64,000 nt of DNA from Sorghum bicolor (GCF_000003195.3 NC_012873.2:18895161-18959160), one strand, 5' to 3'. Shown: positions 1 through 12,307, counted from the first letter of the stretch. The notes: a model not told the origin generated them from the letters alone. Made by a program: numbers and translations.

Positions 1-172
1 TCGGGACTGGGACGAGGCTCCTTTTTTTTCCGTCTTTTTCCCGTAAGAAATCACCGGCCCTAGGATAGGGGCATTATCTTTGGGTTTTTTTCCGTTAGCC
101 AAATTTCATAGTTTAGTGATTTATAAAATAAAAAACTTTTCAATAAAAAAGAGGTTTGCAATATTTTTGTTA
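1..172. other. Intergenic, nothing recognised
   Basis: AT-rich DNA with no credible reading frame or repeat end before the Stowaway MITE that starts at 173. Confidence 0.5.
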
Positions 173-430
173 CTTCCTCCGTCTCAAATTATAAATCATT
201 TCAAGAATCTTAAAGAATTAAAGCATCTCAAGTTTAACCAAATTTATATGATAAAATAATAATATTTATGATATTAACTAAGTATCATTAAATTTTTCAT
301 TAATTATATTTTCGTAGTATACTTACTTGTTGGCATAAACTTTTAGAATTTTCTTTATAATTTTGGTAAACTTGAGATTCTTTGACTCTCTAGGATTCTT
401 AAAATGTCTCATAATTTGGAATGGAACGAG
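173..430. mobile_element. Stowaway-type MITE (Tc1/Mariner)
   Basis: The left end begins CTTCCTCCGTCTCAAATTAT and the right end (reverse strand) begins with a CGTTCCATTCCAAATTATG-like sequence, the grass Stowaway terminal consensus. A TA dinucleotide lies at each edge (171-172 and 431-432), the expected TSD. There is no coding capacity. The right half of this MITE recurs near 2135-2280 as part of a larger duplication. Confidence 0.85.
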
Positions 431-1015
431 TATTTCTCGTCTACATATAGCTAGTGTCCATAATTGACTTTATATGGCCACTTAAAATTAAGGGATAGCC
501 AACTTCATATTTTTACAAAACCAGATATGACATTTGTTAGAGTCTATCTTTTGCTATACAAATTTTAAAATAGCCTTTATTGGAGTTGCTCTAAGTTTAC
601 ACCATTCATTTATTACAAGGAGAAAAATACAAGGAGAAAATTGTGTCACAACATGGCAGTATATGTACCAGGAACGTAGGAGTACTTTTTCTTCTGAGAA
701 AGAGTTCCAATAAATCTTTATCTTATATATATCCCCTTCATCTGAATTATCTATCGTTTTATTTTTTTTAAATACATAATGTTTACTACATATATAGATA
801 TACATTACATATGTGCCTATAAAATTCTATATGTGTATAATAAAGACCACGTATATCTAAAGAAAAAAATATAACAACCTCTAATTTGCAATTGGATTTG
901 CTTGTTAAGACTCTTTCTCAGTAGCAAAATATATATATCATACAAGGAGAGAAAAAAAGCTAGCATATCTGAGGGGGTGTTTGACTGAAGATGCTAAAGT
1001 TTAACAGGTACTGTA
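288..1015 (+). repeat. Direct repeat, copy A
   Basis: This segment matches 2135-3022 almost throughout, including the right half of the Stowaway MITE, a GGAGTTGCTCTAAGTTTA block, and the end near GGGGTGTTTGACTGAAGATG. It lacks about 145 bases present in copy B near 2533-2680. Short reading frames inside it are not conserved between the copies and are not genes. Confidence 0.8.
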
Positions 1016-1249
1016 GCGCAATGTTTTCAAGACGGTTGGTCGTGTCTGAACGTTGGGGGACCGTCGAGGTCGTCTAGGACGATTATTCGTCGTCCAGAAC
1101 GATTAATCGACCCTGGACGAGTCTCCTGGTCATCCTGGTCGTCCCCTACATATGGAGACTCATATATAGCATATAGATTATGTAGCTATGTACAATACAC
1201 ATTATACCATATATATATATACATGATCTAGGCTCTAGAGTCTAGATAG
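1016..1249. other. Spacer rich in CGTCC/GGACG words
   Basis: This stretch between copy A and the LTR-like fragment contains recurring CGTCC, GGACGA and CGATTA words around 1030-1140. No gene or element end was recognised. Confidence 0.3.
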
Positions 1250-2133
1250 GTGTTGGGTATTTTAAACGCAAATAGAAAAATCCGTAAGCACACGGATACC
1301 GATGTAGCTTTCATCCGGGAGTATTCCAGAGTATCGATTTTCGACAGGAAACGTGAGTGTACTAATTAAGAATCAAGATCGCCCAAGGATAACTATATAA
1401 TTATTTTTTGTGGGAAGAGAGAAAGTTTCCTGAGAGTTCTCTAGTTGATCTAAGAATCAAGAATTACTTCAAAGATTATTTATTTCGGGACATCAGAACA
1501 CTAACCACAGAAAGAGATGAGAAGGGGGCTAGGAAGCTCTGACTACGGTCCTACAAACACCGATCCGAACGAGGTGGAATACGTCGACCGTTAGGGCTGT
1601 CACTACCCTAGGGCTACCACAACAATCTGCAGGATTGGGTGCAATTCCAGGTAATTGCAAGACTAAACACCACGTCTAATCTATTAATTACTACTCTAGC
1701 GTTATAAAGACTAGAGCACTTGATGCAAGCGGGAATCCAATAAATAACTTGAATGTAAAATAAAGTAATTAAACAACTCAGGAATTATGAATTGAAGAAC
1801 TTGGAGAACGATGAAGAACAAACCAGTTGCTACAAAAGTATAATGTTGAGGAAGATCCGACAGATCCGGCTCCTCCTCCGCTCTCCTCTTCTCTCTCCCT
1901 ATTTTCTAGATTACAACTAGAACTATAACTAGAGCTAGAACTAGATGAACTAGAGCTAGAACTAGATAAACTAGAGGGATCCTCTCTACTTGGATGAAGA
2001 ATGGAAACCCTAACTTCTCTCTCCCTATTTTCTAGATTACAACTAGAACTATAACTAGAACTAGAACTAGATGAACTAGAGGGATCTTCTCTACTTAGAT
2101 GAAGAATTGAAACCTTAACTTTGATTCTCTCTA
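1250..2133 (-). mobile_element. LTR-retrotransposon-derived fragment
   Basis: A block at about 1270-1340 (ATCCGTAAGCACACGGAT, then a TAGCTTTCATCCGGGAGTAT-like string and GAGTATCGAT) has relatives near 53150-53230 and, inverted, near 62510-62640, where LTR structure is clearer. The rest is non-coding, like LTR R/U5 sequence. Family and exact ends are not identified, and neither a TSD nor a partner LTR is visible. Confidence 0.4.
1886..2122. repeat. Tandem duplication with CTAGAA simple repeats
   Basis: Two successive copies of about 115-120 bases each contain a CTCTCCCTATTTTCTAGATT box, then GAACTAGA-type microsatellite, then a TACTT(G/A)GATGAAGAAT box. The serine-rich reading frame across it is an artefact of the simple repeat. 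Confidence 0.7.
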
Positions 2134-2134
2134 C

Positions 2135-3022
2135 CATTAAATTTCTCATTAATTATATTTTCATAGTATACTTACTTGTTGTCATAAACTTTTTGAATTT
2201 TCTTTATAATTTTGGTAAACTTGAGATTCTTTGACTCTATAGGATTCTTAAAATCTCTCATAATTTGGAATGGAACGATTATTTCTCATCTTCATATAGC
2301 TAGTGTCCATGATTGACTTTATATGCCCACTTAAAATTAAGGGATAGCCAATTTTTTATTTTTTACAAAACCAGATATGACATTTGTTAGAGTCTATTTT
2401 TTTATATATAAATTTTAAAATAGCCTTTAAAATAAAAATAGTCAAATTATTGGAGTTGCTCTAAGTTTAGACCATTTATTTATTACAAGGAGAAAAATAC
2501 AAAGAGAAAATTGTGTCACAACATGGCAATATGTGGCGAAGCTAGAGCAAATTTGAGGGTGATGCACTTGCCTTGTGGGTGCATAAACATGTCTGCTGAG
2601 TGGTGCATATATGGTAAAATTTTAGTCAATCTCACTGTTTTTATATTTCTTGGGCTGCTACCTACCTACCTTCGCCCCAGGAACGTAGTAGTACTTTTTC
2701 TTCTGAGAAAGAGTTCCAATAAATCTTTATCTTATATATATCCCCTTCATCTGAATTATCTATCGTTTTATTTTTTAAATACATAATGTTTACTACATAT
2801 ATAGATATACATTACGATGTGCCTATAAAATTCTATATGTGTATAACAAAGGCTACGCATATCTAAAGAAAAAAAATAAAACAACCTATAATTTGCAATT
2901 GGATTTGCTTGTTAAGACTCTTTCTCACTGGCAAAATATATCATACAAGGAGAGAAAAAAAAACCTAGCATATCTGAGGGGGTGTTTGATTGAAGATGCT
3001 AAAGTTTAACAGGTACTGTAGT
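2135..3022 (+). repeat. Direct repeat, copy B
   Basis: Second copy of the segment at 288-1015. It begins inside the Stowaway MITE (CATTAAATTTCTCATTAATT) and ends after AACAGGTACTGTAG. It has about 145 bases at 2533-2680 (GGCGAAGCTAGAGC onward) missing from copy A, so either B gained or A lost that block. No convincing protein is encoded. Confidence 0.8.
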
Positions 3023-3140
3023 GTATTTGTAACTATAGCAGTGTTCAATCATAGACTAATTAAGCTTAAAAAATCGTCTCGCAAATTATTCTCTACCTAC
3101 GTTTCTAGTTTCGCAAATAGTTTATACTTAGTACTCTATA
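2979..3140 (+). mobile_element. Terminal fragment of a small TIR element
   Basis: GGGGGTGTTTGATTGAAGAT followed by GACTAATTAAGCTTAAAAA and CGTCTCGCAAATTA resembles the 5' end of a very common grass MITE (GGGTGTTTGG start, CTAATTAAGC and CGTCTCGC blocks). A shorter copy of the same start is at 973-1015. The opposite end is not seen; the LINE fragment may interrupt it. Confidence 0.45.
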
Positions 3141-3412
3141 CTTTTTTTTGAAACATGGGACTGATTTTATTCATTCAAGATAGATACATCGTTAGCCAAA
3201 CCATCAATGATGCAGCTAGGGGGATCATCGTCCCAAATACAATTTTGTCTAAGCGATCGAGCTACTTGTGTTCAAATATTTGATAGGATAGGTTTCTATG
3301 CAGTCAAACTTCACACTAGCAAAGCTGCAACTTTTCGTGACGGTTTTAATTATCTTTTATCGGTTCTTAAAAACATCATGAACATAAACTAATTTTGTCG
3401 ACAGCCAAAAAA
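3141..3412 (-). mobile_element. LINE (non-LTR retrotransposon) 3' end
   Basis: On the minus strand a frame reads WDDDPPSCIIDGLANDV and stops, like the C-terminus of plant LINE RNase H domains. A short 3' tail and an A-run (T-run on the plus strand at 3142-3149) follow. Upstream minus-strand sequence can be read as further RNase H-like residues with a frameshift. Only about 270 bases remain, so this is a 5'-truncated copy. The assignment rests on resemblance I judge by eye. Confidence 0.5.
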
Positions 3413-3437
3413 AAGTCAGAAGTGGTAGGAAACATAA

Positions 3438-3714
3438 GAGCAACTTCAAGAGATTCTCTAAATTTTTCCTAAATGTTACGAATAGAGATTTTGGTGAAAA
3501 AATACCCTCTAACAGCTCGTCTAAATGGTTGTGCAAATATAGTCATCTTCTATTCCAGATTTTTCGCTAGCCAACGAGAATGACTCTCTAGAGTGCGCAC
3601 AAGAGATAGATAAGTTGTCGAAAAGTGAAAAAGTATAGAAAACGATTTTTATGAAAACAATTGTCTAAATGATGATTTAGAAAGTGAGATTTGTAAAGAC
3701 TCTTGGAGATGCTC
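3438..3714. mobile_element. Tourist-like MITE (PIF/Harbinger type)
   Basis: The element starts GAGCAACTTCAAGAG and ends CTCTTGGAGATGCTC, an imperfect terminal inverted repeat. TAA lies directly outside both ends (3435-3437 and 3715-3717). It is 277 bp and non-coding. The same termini are used by the two interrupted MITEs starting at 3882 and 4152. Confidence 0.8.
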
Positions 3715-4447
3715 TAACCGCAATGCAACCCTCTAATGACTCCTCACGGTCCAGCACAGACCAACCCAAATTTCTATCATGCACCCAACTCATGCAAAAT
3801 AAAAAAAAAATTGAAGACTCACCTTACTAGCCACTATGGGTCTCACATTGGACATAAAAGACACCAACCCCTATCTTCTTAGAGCATCTCTAAGAGACTA
3901 GGTAAATCATTTTGTAAATATAAATATGGCTATTATTAGCAAAAAAACGTCACCAATAGGCTTTCCATCTCATTATATAAATATAACCGCGAGCTGTTCC
4001 ATGTTTTTCGCTTGTCATAAAAAGCGAGTGAGGCTCGCTCGTCAAGTCCGCGTGAATCACGGCAGCAGGGGCACGTCATGAAATGGAGCACTCCGAACGG
4101 CTTGAGGGCGCAATCAGCCACATGCGAGGCGAGATGGATAGCAGAAGATAAGAGCATCTCCAACATATAGTCTAAATTTCACTCTCTATATCTTCATTTG
4201 GCTACCCATTTCCATAACATTCCTCCTCTATATTTTAGTACGGTCCAACAGACTAGCCAAATCACAATAAATTTTTGAAGCAAAATAAGGTAAACAAGAC
4301 TTGGGTCCTCCAGTCAGGCTCATAGACCGAGGATGGCAAGCGTGTTGCCACATTCTATATTTGCCTAGCCAGGAGCATGGTATGGCAAGCCTATTTAGCT
4401 GGCGAGGCGGATAGCATGATTGTTGGAGGCTTGTTTTTTACGGGTTG

Positions 4448-5803
4448 TGTTAACACTGGATTTTGGCACGTTTAAGAAGATGACAGGTGGGCCAGTGCAC
4501 GGTGGTTTCGCGGAAAAGCAGGTGTTTTGAGTATTTCGGTAAATATCTATGCGGTCGGCTAGAGATTCGGCAAGTGCCTATACAATCGGTTATCCTTGGA
4601 AAGGCAGTTTCGTGTAGGAAGCGACAAAAATGGCAAGTGAAGACCGATCCGACAGGGGGAAATCATGATAGTTAAGGCAATGAAGGTTCCGAGGAGGATT
4701 GAAACTAAAGATGTCACGTTTTGAGGTTTCCTTTATTGTTTAGTCGTAGTCTTGTAGGATTCGTGTTACGACCAGGCTATAAATATGAGCCCTTGGTTAT
4801 TGTAAAGTTTGTTCACAACCAAATCAATTCAGTCGGCCGTGTGCCAACTTCGAGTCTTTGTCGTGTCGTCGAGTTCTTCGAGAGGAACCATCGACCCGTT
4901 GACCTCCGTAAGTTCCGACAACCTTGTTATCATGTCTAGTATCATGCGGTGGATTTAGACGTTGATACAAGTAGTCTTGTTTGTCACAATGACCGTGCGG
5001 CAGGTCTTTGCTTGATAATCAAGCAATCTTCGCTTATGCTTTGTTCATTACGAGAGATACCATGCGGCAGGCGTTTGCTTGATGTACCTAGCAAAGTGAG
5101 ATAGTTATCGGCTATATTAGACTTCGCAAGATCTAATAGATTCCTCAAGTTATCATGTGTTGCATGTTTTAAATACTTTATATATTTGCAATACCCTTTT
5201 GCCCAATTTAGATTGGTAACAAATCTATTTATGCTCTAACGGTTTATTTTTCATGTCATTATTACGAACAGATCATATGCTTACAAATAGCCGAACTAAA
5301 CTAATCTAGGTTGTCACATATTGCGGGTTTAGGTATGTCGAATACGCTTGAATTTAGATAAAGCAAGTGTCGTGCGACGGATATAAGCTTTTAATCGATT
5401 TAATCGTATTTGCTTGCATGTTCCTTCTTCATGGATCCCAATTCGACTAGATTGCTGAGCTTGGTTACATTTTAAATCATAATTAATTATAACTCATCTT
5501 TCATACACGTGTATTTGGTAATCAATATCTTACATTCATTTTAGCCGAATGACCTATAAACTTGTTGGCAGACAGCTTTTATAGTTGTATGTCGTCGTAA
5601 GTGGCTTCAGGGCCGTATATATGGAACTGTCTGGTCTCACCCAGCATGTTCTAGTTTTGTATCTAATAAATTTTGTCCCTTGTTAGTTGCAGGTCAAACT
5701 GACTGGCACGTTTCCAGATTTTGAAACACCCGGGCACCCGATTGAAGCCACGCTTTTCGGCTTGCTGTGTGTAAGGCACAGTGCGTCACATTTTGTGTCA
5801 ATA
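4448..5803 (+). repeat. 5' LTR of Gypsy element 1
   Basis: It begins TGTTAACACTGGATTTTGGC and ends GTGTCAATA, where the partner LTR ends GTGTGAACA, so the terminal CA has mutated here. Length is 1356 bp against 1379 bp for the 3' LTR. The copies differ by many substitutions and small indels. Short ORFs inside are not genes. Confidence 0.92.
4777..4786 (+). promoter_or_regulatory. TATA box of element 1 5' LTR
   Basis: CTATAAATAT lies about 330 bases into the LTR, a suitable position for the U3/R promoter. The equivalent in the 3' LTR is at 49298-49307. Confidence 0.6.
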
Positions 5804-5810
5804 CACTTTT

Positions 5811-5828
5811 TGGCACACCCGGTGGGAC
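5811..5828 (+). other. Primer-binding site of element 1
   Basis: TGGCACACCCGGTGGGAC lies seven bases after the 5' LTR, where the tRNA primer anneals. Element 2 has a related sequence at the same place (39277-39292, minus). The tRNA species was not determined. Confidence 0.6.
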
Positions 5829-5841
5829 AACACAGTTCAGT

Positions 5842-8259
5842 ATGCCTGAATTCAGCAACGCTCAAGTTCTAGATGGACGAACTGCCAGAAAACATGAAGG
5901 AGATGGTTCAGCAAGCATATGATCAGTTCCAACACAAGTGCTTGATGTCCTTTTCCAAGAATAAGAGCAACAAAGTTTTCCAGAAACAGTCATTACCAAG
6001 GGTTCTTCTTCCACACTAGACTGATTACACTGAAGAGGAAGATGCCCAAAGGATGGCTAAGTTGCTTTACAAGGCCATGGGAGACACTATGACAAATCAC
6101 CATTCGACTTTCTTGAATACTTTTCGTGCGATCATGGTCAACACTTTCAGTCCAACGACCAACAAATATTTTGAGGAAGCCATTGGCCCAATGTAGGGAC
6201 CAACGTTGTTTCACGTACTAAAGCATCAGGATAAGACCGCTGGGGGTAGTGGCGCACCTGGTGCAAACAAAGGTGGGCTGGAGCTTCACGAGAAACATCA
6301 ACCTCCCACAACTTATGGCCACCTCGCACTTGGTACAGCAGGAAACGTCCCACAATCGGCTTTTAGAGTGTCTCCAGTAGCAAACAGGTTGCAAAAGAAT
6401 ATGTATGGAGATGGGTATCAGGAATTTACTGATTACAGTGTTGTAGATGCTGTTCCAAATCCAGGATATAGAAATTCAGCAGGGTTGCCTTTTGAAGGGC
6501 AAGCACGTGGGGTTCCAAACTCAAATATTGATCTTATCATACAAAGGATGGCAGACATGATGCAAAATCAGTTTGGCTTGAAACCAAAGAACCGGTCTTA
6601 TGCATACAAGTCTCCTTATCCAGAATGGTATAACCGAGTGGCGCTTTCTCCAAGGGTGAAGCCCCCCACTGATTTAACCAAGTTTTCTGGCCAAGATGAC
6701 ACTAGCACCATAGAGCACATTAGTTGGTATTTGATGTAGCTAGGGGAGGCATCTGCAGATGAAGCTTGGAGGATTCGGTATTTTCCATTGTCCCTAACAG
6801 GGCTAGCTTTCACATGGTTTACATCCTTACCAGCAAAATCCATTGAAACATGGGCGGAATTAGAACAAAAGTTCCATTCATACTTTTTCATGGGTACTAA
6901 TGAGAAGAAGCTGGTTAATCTTATGAGCTTAAGGCAAAGGACTAATGAAACGCCACATGAGTATCCTCGCAGGTTTAGAGAAACCAAGAGCCTTTGCTAC
7001 TCTTTGAATTTGCCTAATGACCAGTTACCGGAATGGCTATAGTAGGCATGCATCCCAAATATCAGGGAAAAGCTATTTGGTATGGACTTCGATGATCTCG
7101 GTCAACTTTCGCAGCGATTGGCTATGATGAGTAATCAAGCTCAGTGGTTCAGAAGGGAGAACCGTTTCCAGAAGGGTGATGTGGCTAGCGAAATGTATCA
7201 AAGTTTCCTAGAAGAAGCAATATAATACAACGGTGAAGATGAAATAGCCGCAGCCAAATTGGTCTGGGTGAAAGAGCTAACTCAGGTTAGTCAACGTTGG
7301 TTGAGGCAGTAAAAAGGAACTTATGACTTTGACGTCTCTAAGTCAGATAAGTTGTTTGAATTGCTGGTTAGAGAAGGACATATCAAATTGCCAGAAGGGC
7401 ATCCCATGCTATGCCCTGAAGGAGTAAAAGACAAGAAATATTGTGGCTTCCATAATACCAATTCCCATTCTATTAATGATTGCCGAGTTTTCAAAGTACG
7501 AATTTAGAAGGCTATTCAAGAGGGGCAGTTGAAATTCGATGGCAAGATGGATCGATGCTCAGCCTTTTGCACAGAACATGGTGTCTTTCTCTATGAACAT
7601 GATTGCTGTAGATGATTCTAAAGGCAAAAGCAAGATGAAAGTATTGACCTTTGACAGAGCGAGGAAAGCTAGTACTGTTGATCCTGATCGACAAATTACA
7701 AATGAGGAGCTTCGGCATCGCCTTCAAATCCAGAATGGCTGAAATGAGAAGAAAGAGGTTTCCAGGCCCAGAGTTACAACACGAATTATGTTAAACAAAT
7801 GGCAACGGGAGCGAGAACGCTACCAGAGGTAGAAATATTATGAAGAGTGAAAGTTCATGGAGGAACACCGGAGGTATGAAGAAAAGATGTAGCGAAGAGA
7901 ACAATAATACATAAGGGAACAAGAGCAATCTCATTGGGGGTGTTCATTTTTCAAACATTGTTGGAATGAAGGCTTGAAACTACCTGCTAGGAATAATTGC
8001 CCTGAATGTAGTGATCAATATTTAGGGTATTGGCAGTCCCGAGTCAACCACTGTCCGGTCCATGAGAGACTTGGGACACAATTTCTTAAGGACGATCGAC
8101 ATTTAAAAATAAGGCTCTGAGAATCGGCAAGGGAAGAGATTTGCCGATCAGGGTTGGGTTCATTACAAGGAGCACGAAGATGAAAAAGGACTTCATGAAT
8201 ACGTATGGCAGAGAAGATAGTGGTGCCCACCAGGACTGACAAGGAACCAGAAAAGAAGG
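5842..8259 (+). pseudogene. Element 1 gag (broken)
   Basis: This encodes the remains of the capsid/nucleocapsid polyprotein that would package element RNA. The clearest part is 6206-7042, with the gag hallmarks KFSGQDDTSTIEHI and LSLTGLAFTWFTSLP and then a FHSYFF stretch. Element 2 has the same motifs at 37533-38279 on the minus strand. An in-frame TAG at 6737-6739 falls where element 2 has Gln, consistent with CAG to TAG. Another stop lies near 7042 and the frame changes before 7539. The 7745-8259 region has Cys/His-rich pieces and many stops. Confidence 0.8.
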
Positions 8260-9054
8260 GTGCAACGTTTAAGGAACAAGGAATTAGAACAAGAAGTTGC
8301 CGAAAAGAAACAAATATGGCGTCTCAAGAAGAAATCCGATGAGCATGACCGTTCGGCTGATGCATGTATGGCTTTCTTCCTTCCATCAAAGTTTATAGCT
8401 CCCGAGGACCAGGATGTCCAGAAGGAAATGTACTCAGATTTTGATGAAAGCGAATACCAGGATTTAATGGCCCAACTTGTCCTGATTCAGAGGGCAATTT
8501 TCGATATACCAGCCAAGCATCAGCATTTGATGCCACTATATGAGAGATACGTCAATGGCAAGCCTCAAACCAATATATTTGTTGATGGAGGAGCTGATAT
8601 CAATATCATGCCATACACTACCTTTAGGAAGCTTGGGATAACAAATGAAGAATTGTTAAAGACTGACATGGTGCTTAGGGACTTTGCTGGCAATCCTTCT
8701 GACACTGGAGGAGCTGTGCATGCTGAGTTGATGATTGGTTCAAAAACTTTGATTACTACCTTCTTTGTCATTGATGGTAAGGGGGCATATAGTCTGCTCT
8801 TAGGGAGAGATTGGATCCATGCGAATTGTTGGATTCCTTCAACTATGCACCAAGTTCTCATCCAATGGATTGGAGATGATGTAGAAGTTGTTCATGCTGA
8901 TGATTCAGTAATTGTTGAGTCCATGGAGCCTGCCTATTGGGAGTGTGATGGTATTGACTGTTTCTTTGGTAGAGTGTGGGGAGAAGGTCCTATGAATGTT
9001 TTCAACAGGGATCAACAACCGATCCAAGCAGTCGGCTCTCAAAGCAATTTCTGA
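8260..9054 (+). pseudogene. Element 1 aspartic protease region
   Basis: An open stretch of 264 codons containing the retropepsin active site FVDGGAD near residue 109 and the second motif LLLGRDWIHAN about 70 residues later. It matches the protease at 35433-36017 (minus) in element 2, which has IDGGAA. The enzyme would cleave the Gag-Pol polyprotein. This is the longest undamaged part of element 1, but neighbouring domains are in other frames, so no complete polyprotein can be made. Confidence 0.85.
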
Positions 9055-10081
9055 TGGGTAACCCGATTGATGGCAATAAAGGAAAGTTTGGGCATGGTTT
9101 TATGTCGACCGATAAGTTAGAAGAAATAAATGTTGGTGATACTGTTAAGCCAAGGCCAATGTAAATCAGTGCAAATTTAAACCAAGAGTATAGATCAAAG
9201 TTGATAGACCTTCTTAAGGAGTTTAAAGATTGTTTTGCTTGGGATTACACGGAGATGCTTGGATTAGATAGTTCTATTGGTGAACATCGGTTGCCTATCA
9301 AGCTTGGGTACCGTCCTTACAAACAACCCCCTCGGAAAATATTTAAAGAGGAGGTGCTGGCCGATGTGAAAAATGAAGTTGAAAGATTATTAGAAGCAAA
9401 TTTCATTCGGCCATGCAGATATGCAGAGTGGATTTCGAGCATAGTTCCAATACACAAGAAAAATGGAAAGATGAGGGTTTGTATTGATTTTAGAGATCTT
9501 AATAAAGCCACTCCAATGGATGGATACCCGATGCCGATTGCCCATTTGTTAGTTGATGCAGCAGCCGGTTGTGAAGTCATTAGTTTTATGGATGGTAATG
9601 CTGGTTATAACTAAATCTTTATGGCAATAGAAGATATTTCGAAGACAACTTTCACATGCCTTGGTCATATCGGTTTGTTTGAATGGATTGTTATGACATT
9701 TGGTTTGAAAAATGCCGGTGCAACCTATCAGAGAGCCATGAATTATATTTTCCACGAATTGATAAGCAAAATTGTGGAGATTTATATTGATGATGTAGTG
9801 GTTAAATCTTAGAATCATGAAGAGCATTTAGCCGATTTAAGAAAAACTCTAGAGTGCACTAGGAAACATGGTTTGAAAATGAAACCGAATAAGTGTGCTT
9901 TTGGGGTTTCAGCTGGTGAGTTTTTGGGGTTCTTAGTACATAAAAGAGGAATTGAGGTTGGAAAGTAGAGCATGGAAGCGATAGACAAGGTTGCTCCTCT
10001 AACCAACTTGACAAAATTGGAATCATTGCTTGGCAAAATTATTTTTGTAAGAAGGTTTATATCCAACTTATCGAAAAGGTT
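9055..10081 (+). pseudogene. Element 1 reverse transcriptase (broken)
   Basis: The RT fingers and palm run from about 9201 to 9812, with KNGKMRVCIDFRDLNKATP, GLKNAGATYQRAMN and the catalytic YIDD followed by VVVKS. A TAA at 9612-9614 replaces the Gln present at the same site in element 2 (CAA to TAA). A further stop follows VVVKS near 9810, and the thumb/connection continues to about 10080 with another stop near 9967. The frame changes before 10082. The enzyme is not expressible. Confidence 0.88.
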
Positions 10082-11154
10082 TTGCCTTTTTCTCCACTAC
10101 TGAGGCTTAAAAAGGATCAAGAATTTGTATGGGGTGACATACAACAAAAGGCTGTTGATCAGATCAAAGAATACATGAAGGCACCACCTGTGTTGGTACC
10201 TCCACGACTTGATAAGCCTTTTAAGTTGTTTGTGGTGGCCGGTAGCCTGATGATAGGATCGGCCCTTGTGCAGGAGTTTGAGGGAAAAGAAAGAGTAATA
10301 GCATATCATAGCCGAAAGATGTTAGACCCGGAGACAAGGTATTCGGCTACAGAAAAGCTTGCTTATGTGTGTACTACTCGTGTACCAAGTTTCGGCATTA
10401 TCTATTGAATGCCGAATGTATGGTAGTTTCTGAGTTTGATGTAATAAAACATATGTTATCAATGCCAATTTTGAATGGAAGGATTGGCATGTGGATCTTT
10501 GCTTTGTCAGAATTTGATTTGAGGGACGAATCGGCAAAAGCAATAAATGGTCAAATTATTGCCGATTTTATCACCCAACATCATGATCTCTTTGTTGAAA
10601 TGATAAGCATTACACCTTGGGCTTTGTTCTTTGATGGTTCATCTTGTAGCAAAGGTGGTGGTGCTGGTATTCTCTTAGTTTCTCCACGAGAGGTAATCTT
10701 TAAATATGCTATTCCCATTGAGTTTTATGTTACTAACAATCAACCAGAGTATGAGGCGTTACCTAGGGGGCTTCGGATCCTTGTGGAAATAAAAGCCGTT
10801 GTTGTTGAGATTTTTTGGAGATTATGAGTTGGTGATAAATCAGTTAACTTGTCCGTATGAATGCAAAAATGATGTATTAAGAGAATATTATGAAGAATAC
10901 CAAGAGCTTTTAAAGAATTTTTGGATAGCAACCTTGCATCATATCCCTAGGGGGCATAATGAGGAAGCAAATAGGTTGGCTCAAATTGCTTCTAGACGTC
11001 GAGAAGATCAAGAGATTTTGGCTTTAAGTGAGGATCAAGTGGTTGATGATTGGAGAAATGAAATTGCCAATTATCTTAAAAATCCGTCACAAAAGGTTTC
11101 CCGAAAGCTCAGGTATAAAGCCCTTAAGTTTGTGGTTCTTGATGATTAGTTGTA
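10082..11154 (+). pseudogene. Element 1 RNase H (broken)
   Basis: 10082-10408 holds the RT/RNase H connection (KPFKLFVVAGSLMIGSAL). After a frameshift, 10369-10827 carries FDGSSCSKGGGAGILLVSP with the first catalytic Asp and a later NNQPEYEAL with the Glu. A second frameshift leads to 10799-11149. The FGDS motif carrying the third catalytic residue in element 2 is disrupted here at the frameshift. The domain would remove the RNA strand during reverse transcription. Confidence 0.82.
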
Positions 11155-12307
11155 TTATAAATCCATAGATGGAGTGCTGCTTAAATGCTTGAATCAAGAA
11201 GAAGCCAGAAAGGTGATGTGTGAGGTGCATGAAGGGTTGTGTGGCGCACATCAGTCAGCATACTGAATGAAGTGGATGATTAGGAGAACTAGTTATTTTT
11301 GGCCAACCATGCTGGAAGATTGTTTTGAGTATTATAAAGGGTGTCAAAATTTTCAGAGATTCAGCAATATTCAAAGAGCTCCAGCATCTGCCATGAACCC
11401 GATTATCAAATCTTGGTCGTTTAGAGGATGGGGTATAGATTTGATTGGTCATATTCATCCTCCTTCTAGCAAAGGACATAAGTTCGTGCTGTTGGCCACA
11501 AATTATTTTACTAAGTGGGTTGAAGCTATCCCTTTAAAAATGGTTACATCGGGAAACATGATCGATTTTGTTAAGGAACATATAATCTATAGGTTTGGGA
11601 TCCCTCAAACTATAACAACCGATCAAGTAACTCAGTTCACTTCATCTGAATTTTGTGATTTTGCCAAAGAGATGGGGATCAAGTTGTACAACTCTTCTCC
11701 TTATTATCCACAAGCCAATGGTCAAGCCGAAGCATCAAATAATATTATGATTAAGATTATTCAGAAGAAGATTGATGAGAAGCTGAAAAAGTGGCATTCG
11801 GTTCTTAATGAAACCTTATGGGCTTACCAAATGGCGTGTCATGGGTCTACTCAAACATCGCTCTATGAGTTGGTTTATGGGCATCATGTCGTGTTGCCGT
11901 GGGAGTTGCAATCAAATTTGAGATGAGTTACATTGCAGAATGATTTGAAGAAAGAAAGTTATAAGGATTTGATGATGGATGAATTAGAAGATTTACATCT
12001 GGTTCGTCTCAACGCGTTGGAGAATATTGAGAAAAATAAATTGCGCGTTGCCAAATATTATAACAAGAAGGTTAAGGTGAAGCAATTTGAAGAGGGAGAC
12101 TTAGTCTGGAAAGTTATATTGCTGATTGGGACGAAAGATAGAGCATTCGGTAAATGGTCTCTGAATTGGGAAGGGCCTTTTCGGGTGGTAAGATGTGCGC
12201 CTGGCAATGCATATATTTTGAAGACTTTGCTGGGGAAAGAATTCACTTGGGCTATTAATGGAAGATTTCTTAAGAAATTCTACCCCAGTGTTGAAGTTGG
12301 TTCATAA
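11155..12307 (+). pseudogene. Element 1 integrase (broken)
   Basis: The zinc-binding region is spread over 11155-11380 and interrupted by a TAG near 11146 and a TGA near 11264. The catalytic core is open from 11267 to 11926, with GIDLIGHI and ITTDQVTQFTS (first and second Asp) and PYYPQANGQAEASN before the Glu region. In element 2 the second motif reads ITIDEGTMFTS. The C-terminal stretch 11933-12307 (GDLVWKVILLIGT, FLKKFYPSV) is in the same frame after one stop. Pol ends at 12307. Confidence 0.85.

Noticed and set aside
554..805. 83-codon ORF in copy A and 91-codon ORF in copy B (2511-2786)
   Set aside because: The two are on opposite strands and not conserved between duplicated copies.
1778..2149. 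Serine-rich ORF of 123 codons
   Set aside because: Produced by CTAGAA-type simple repeat and a tandem duplication; no homologous frame in the related fragment.
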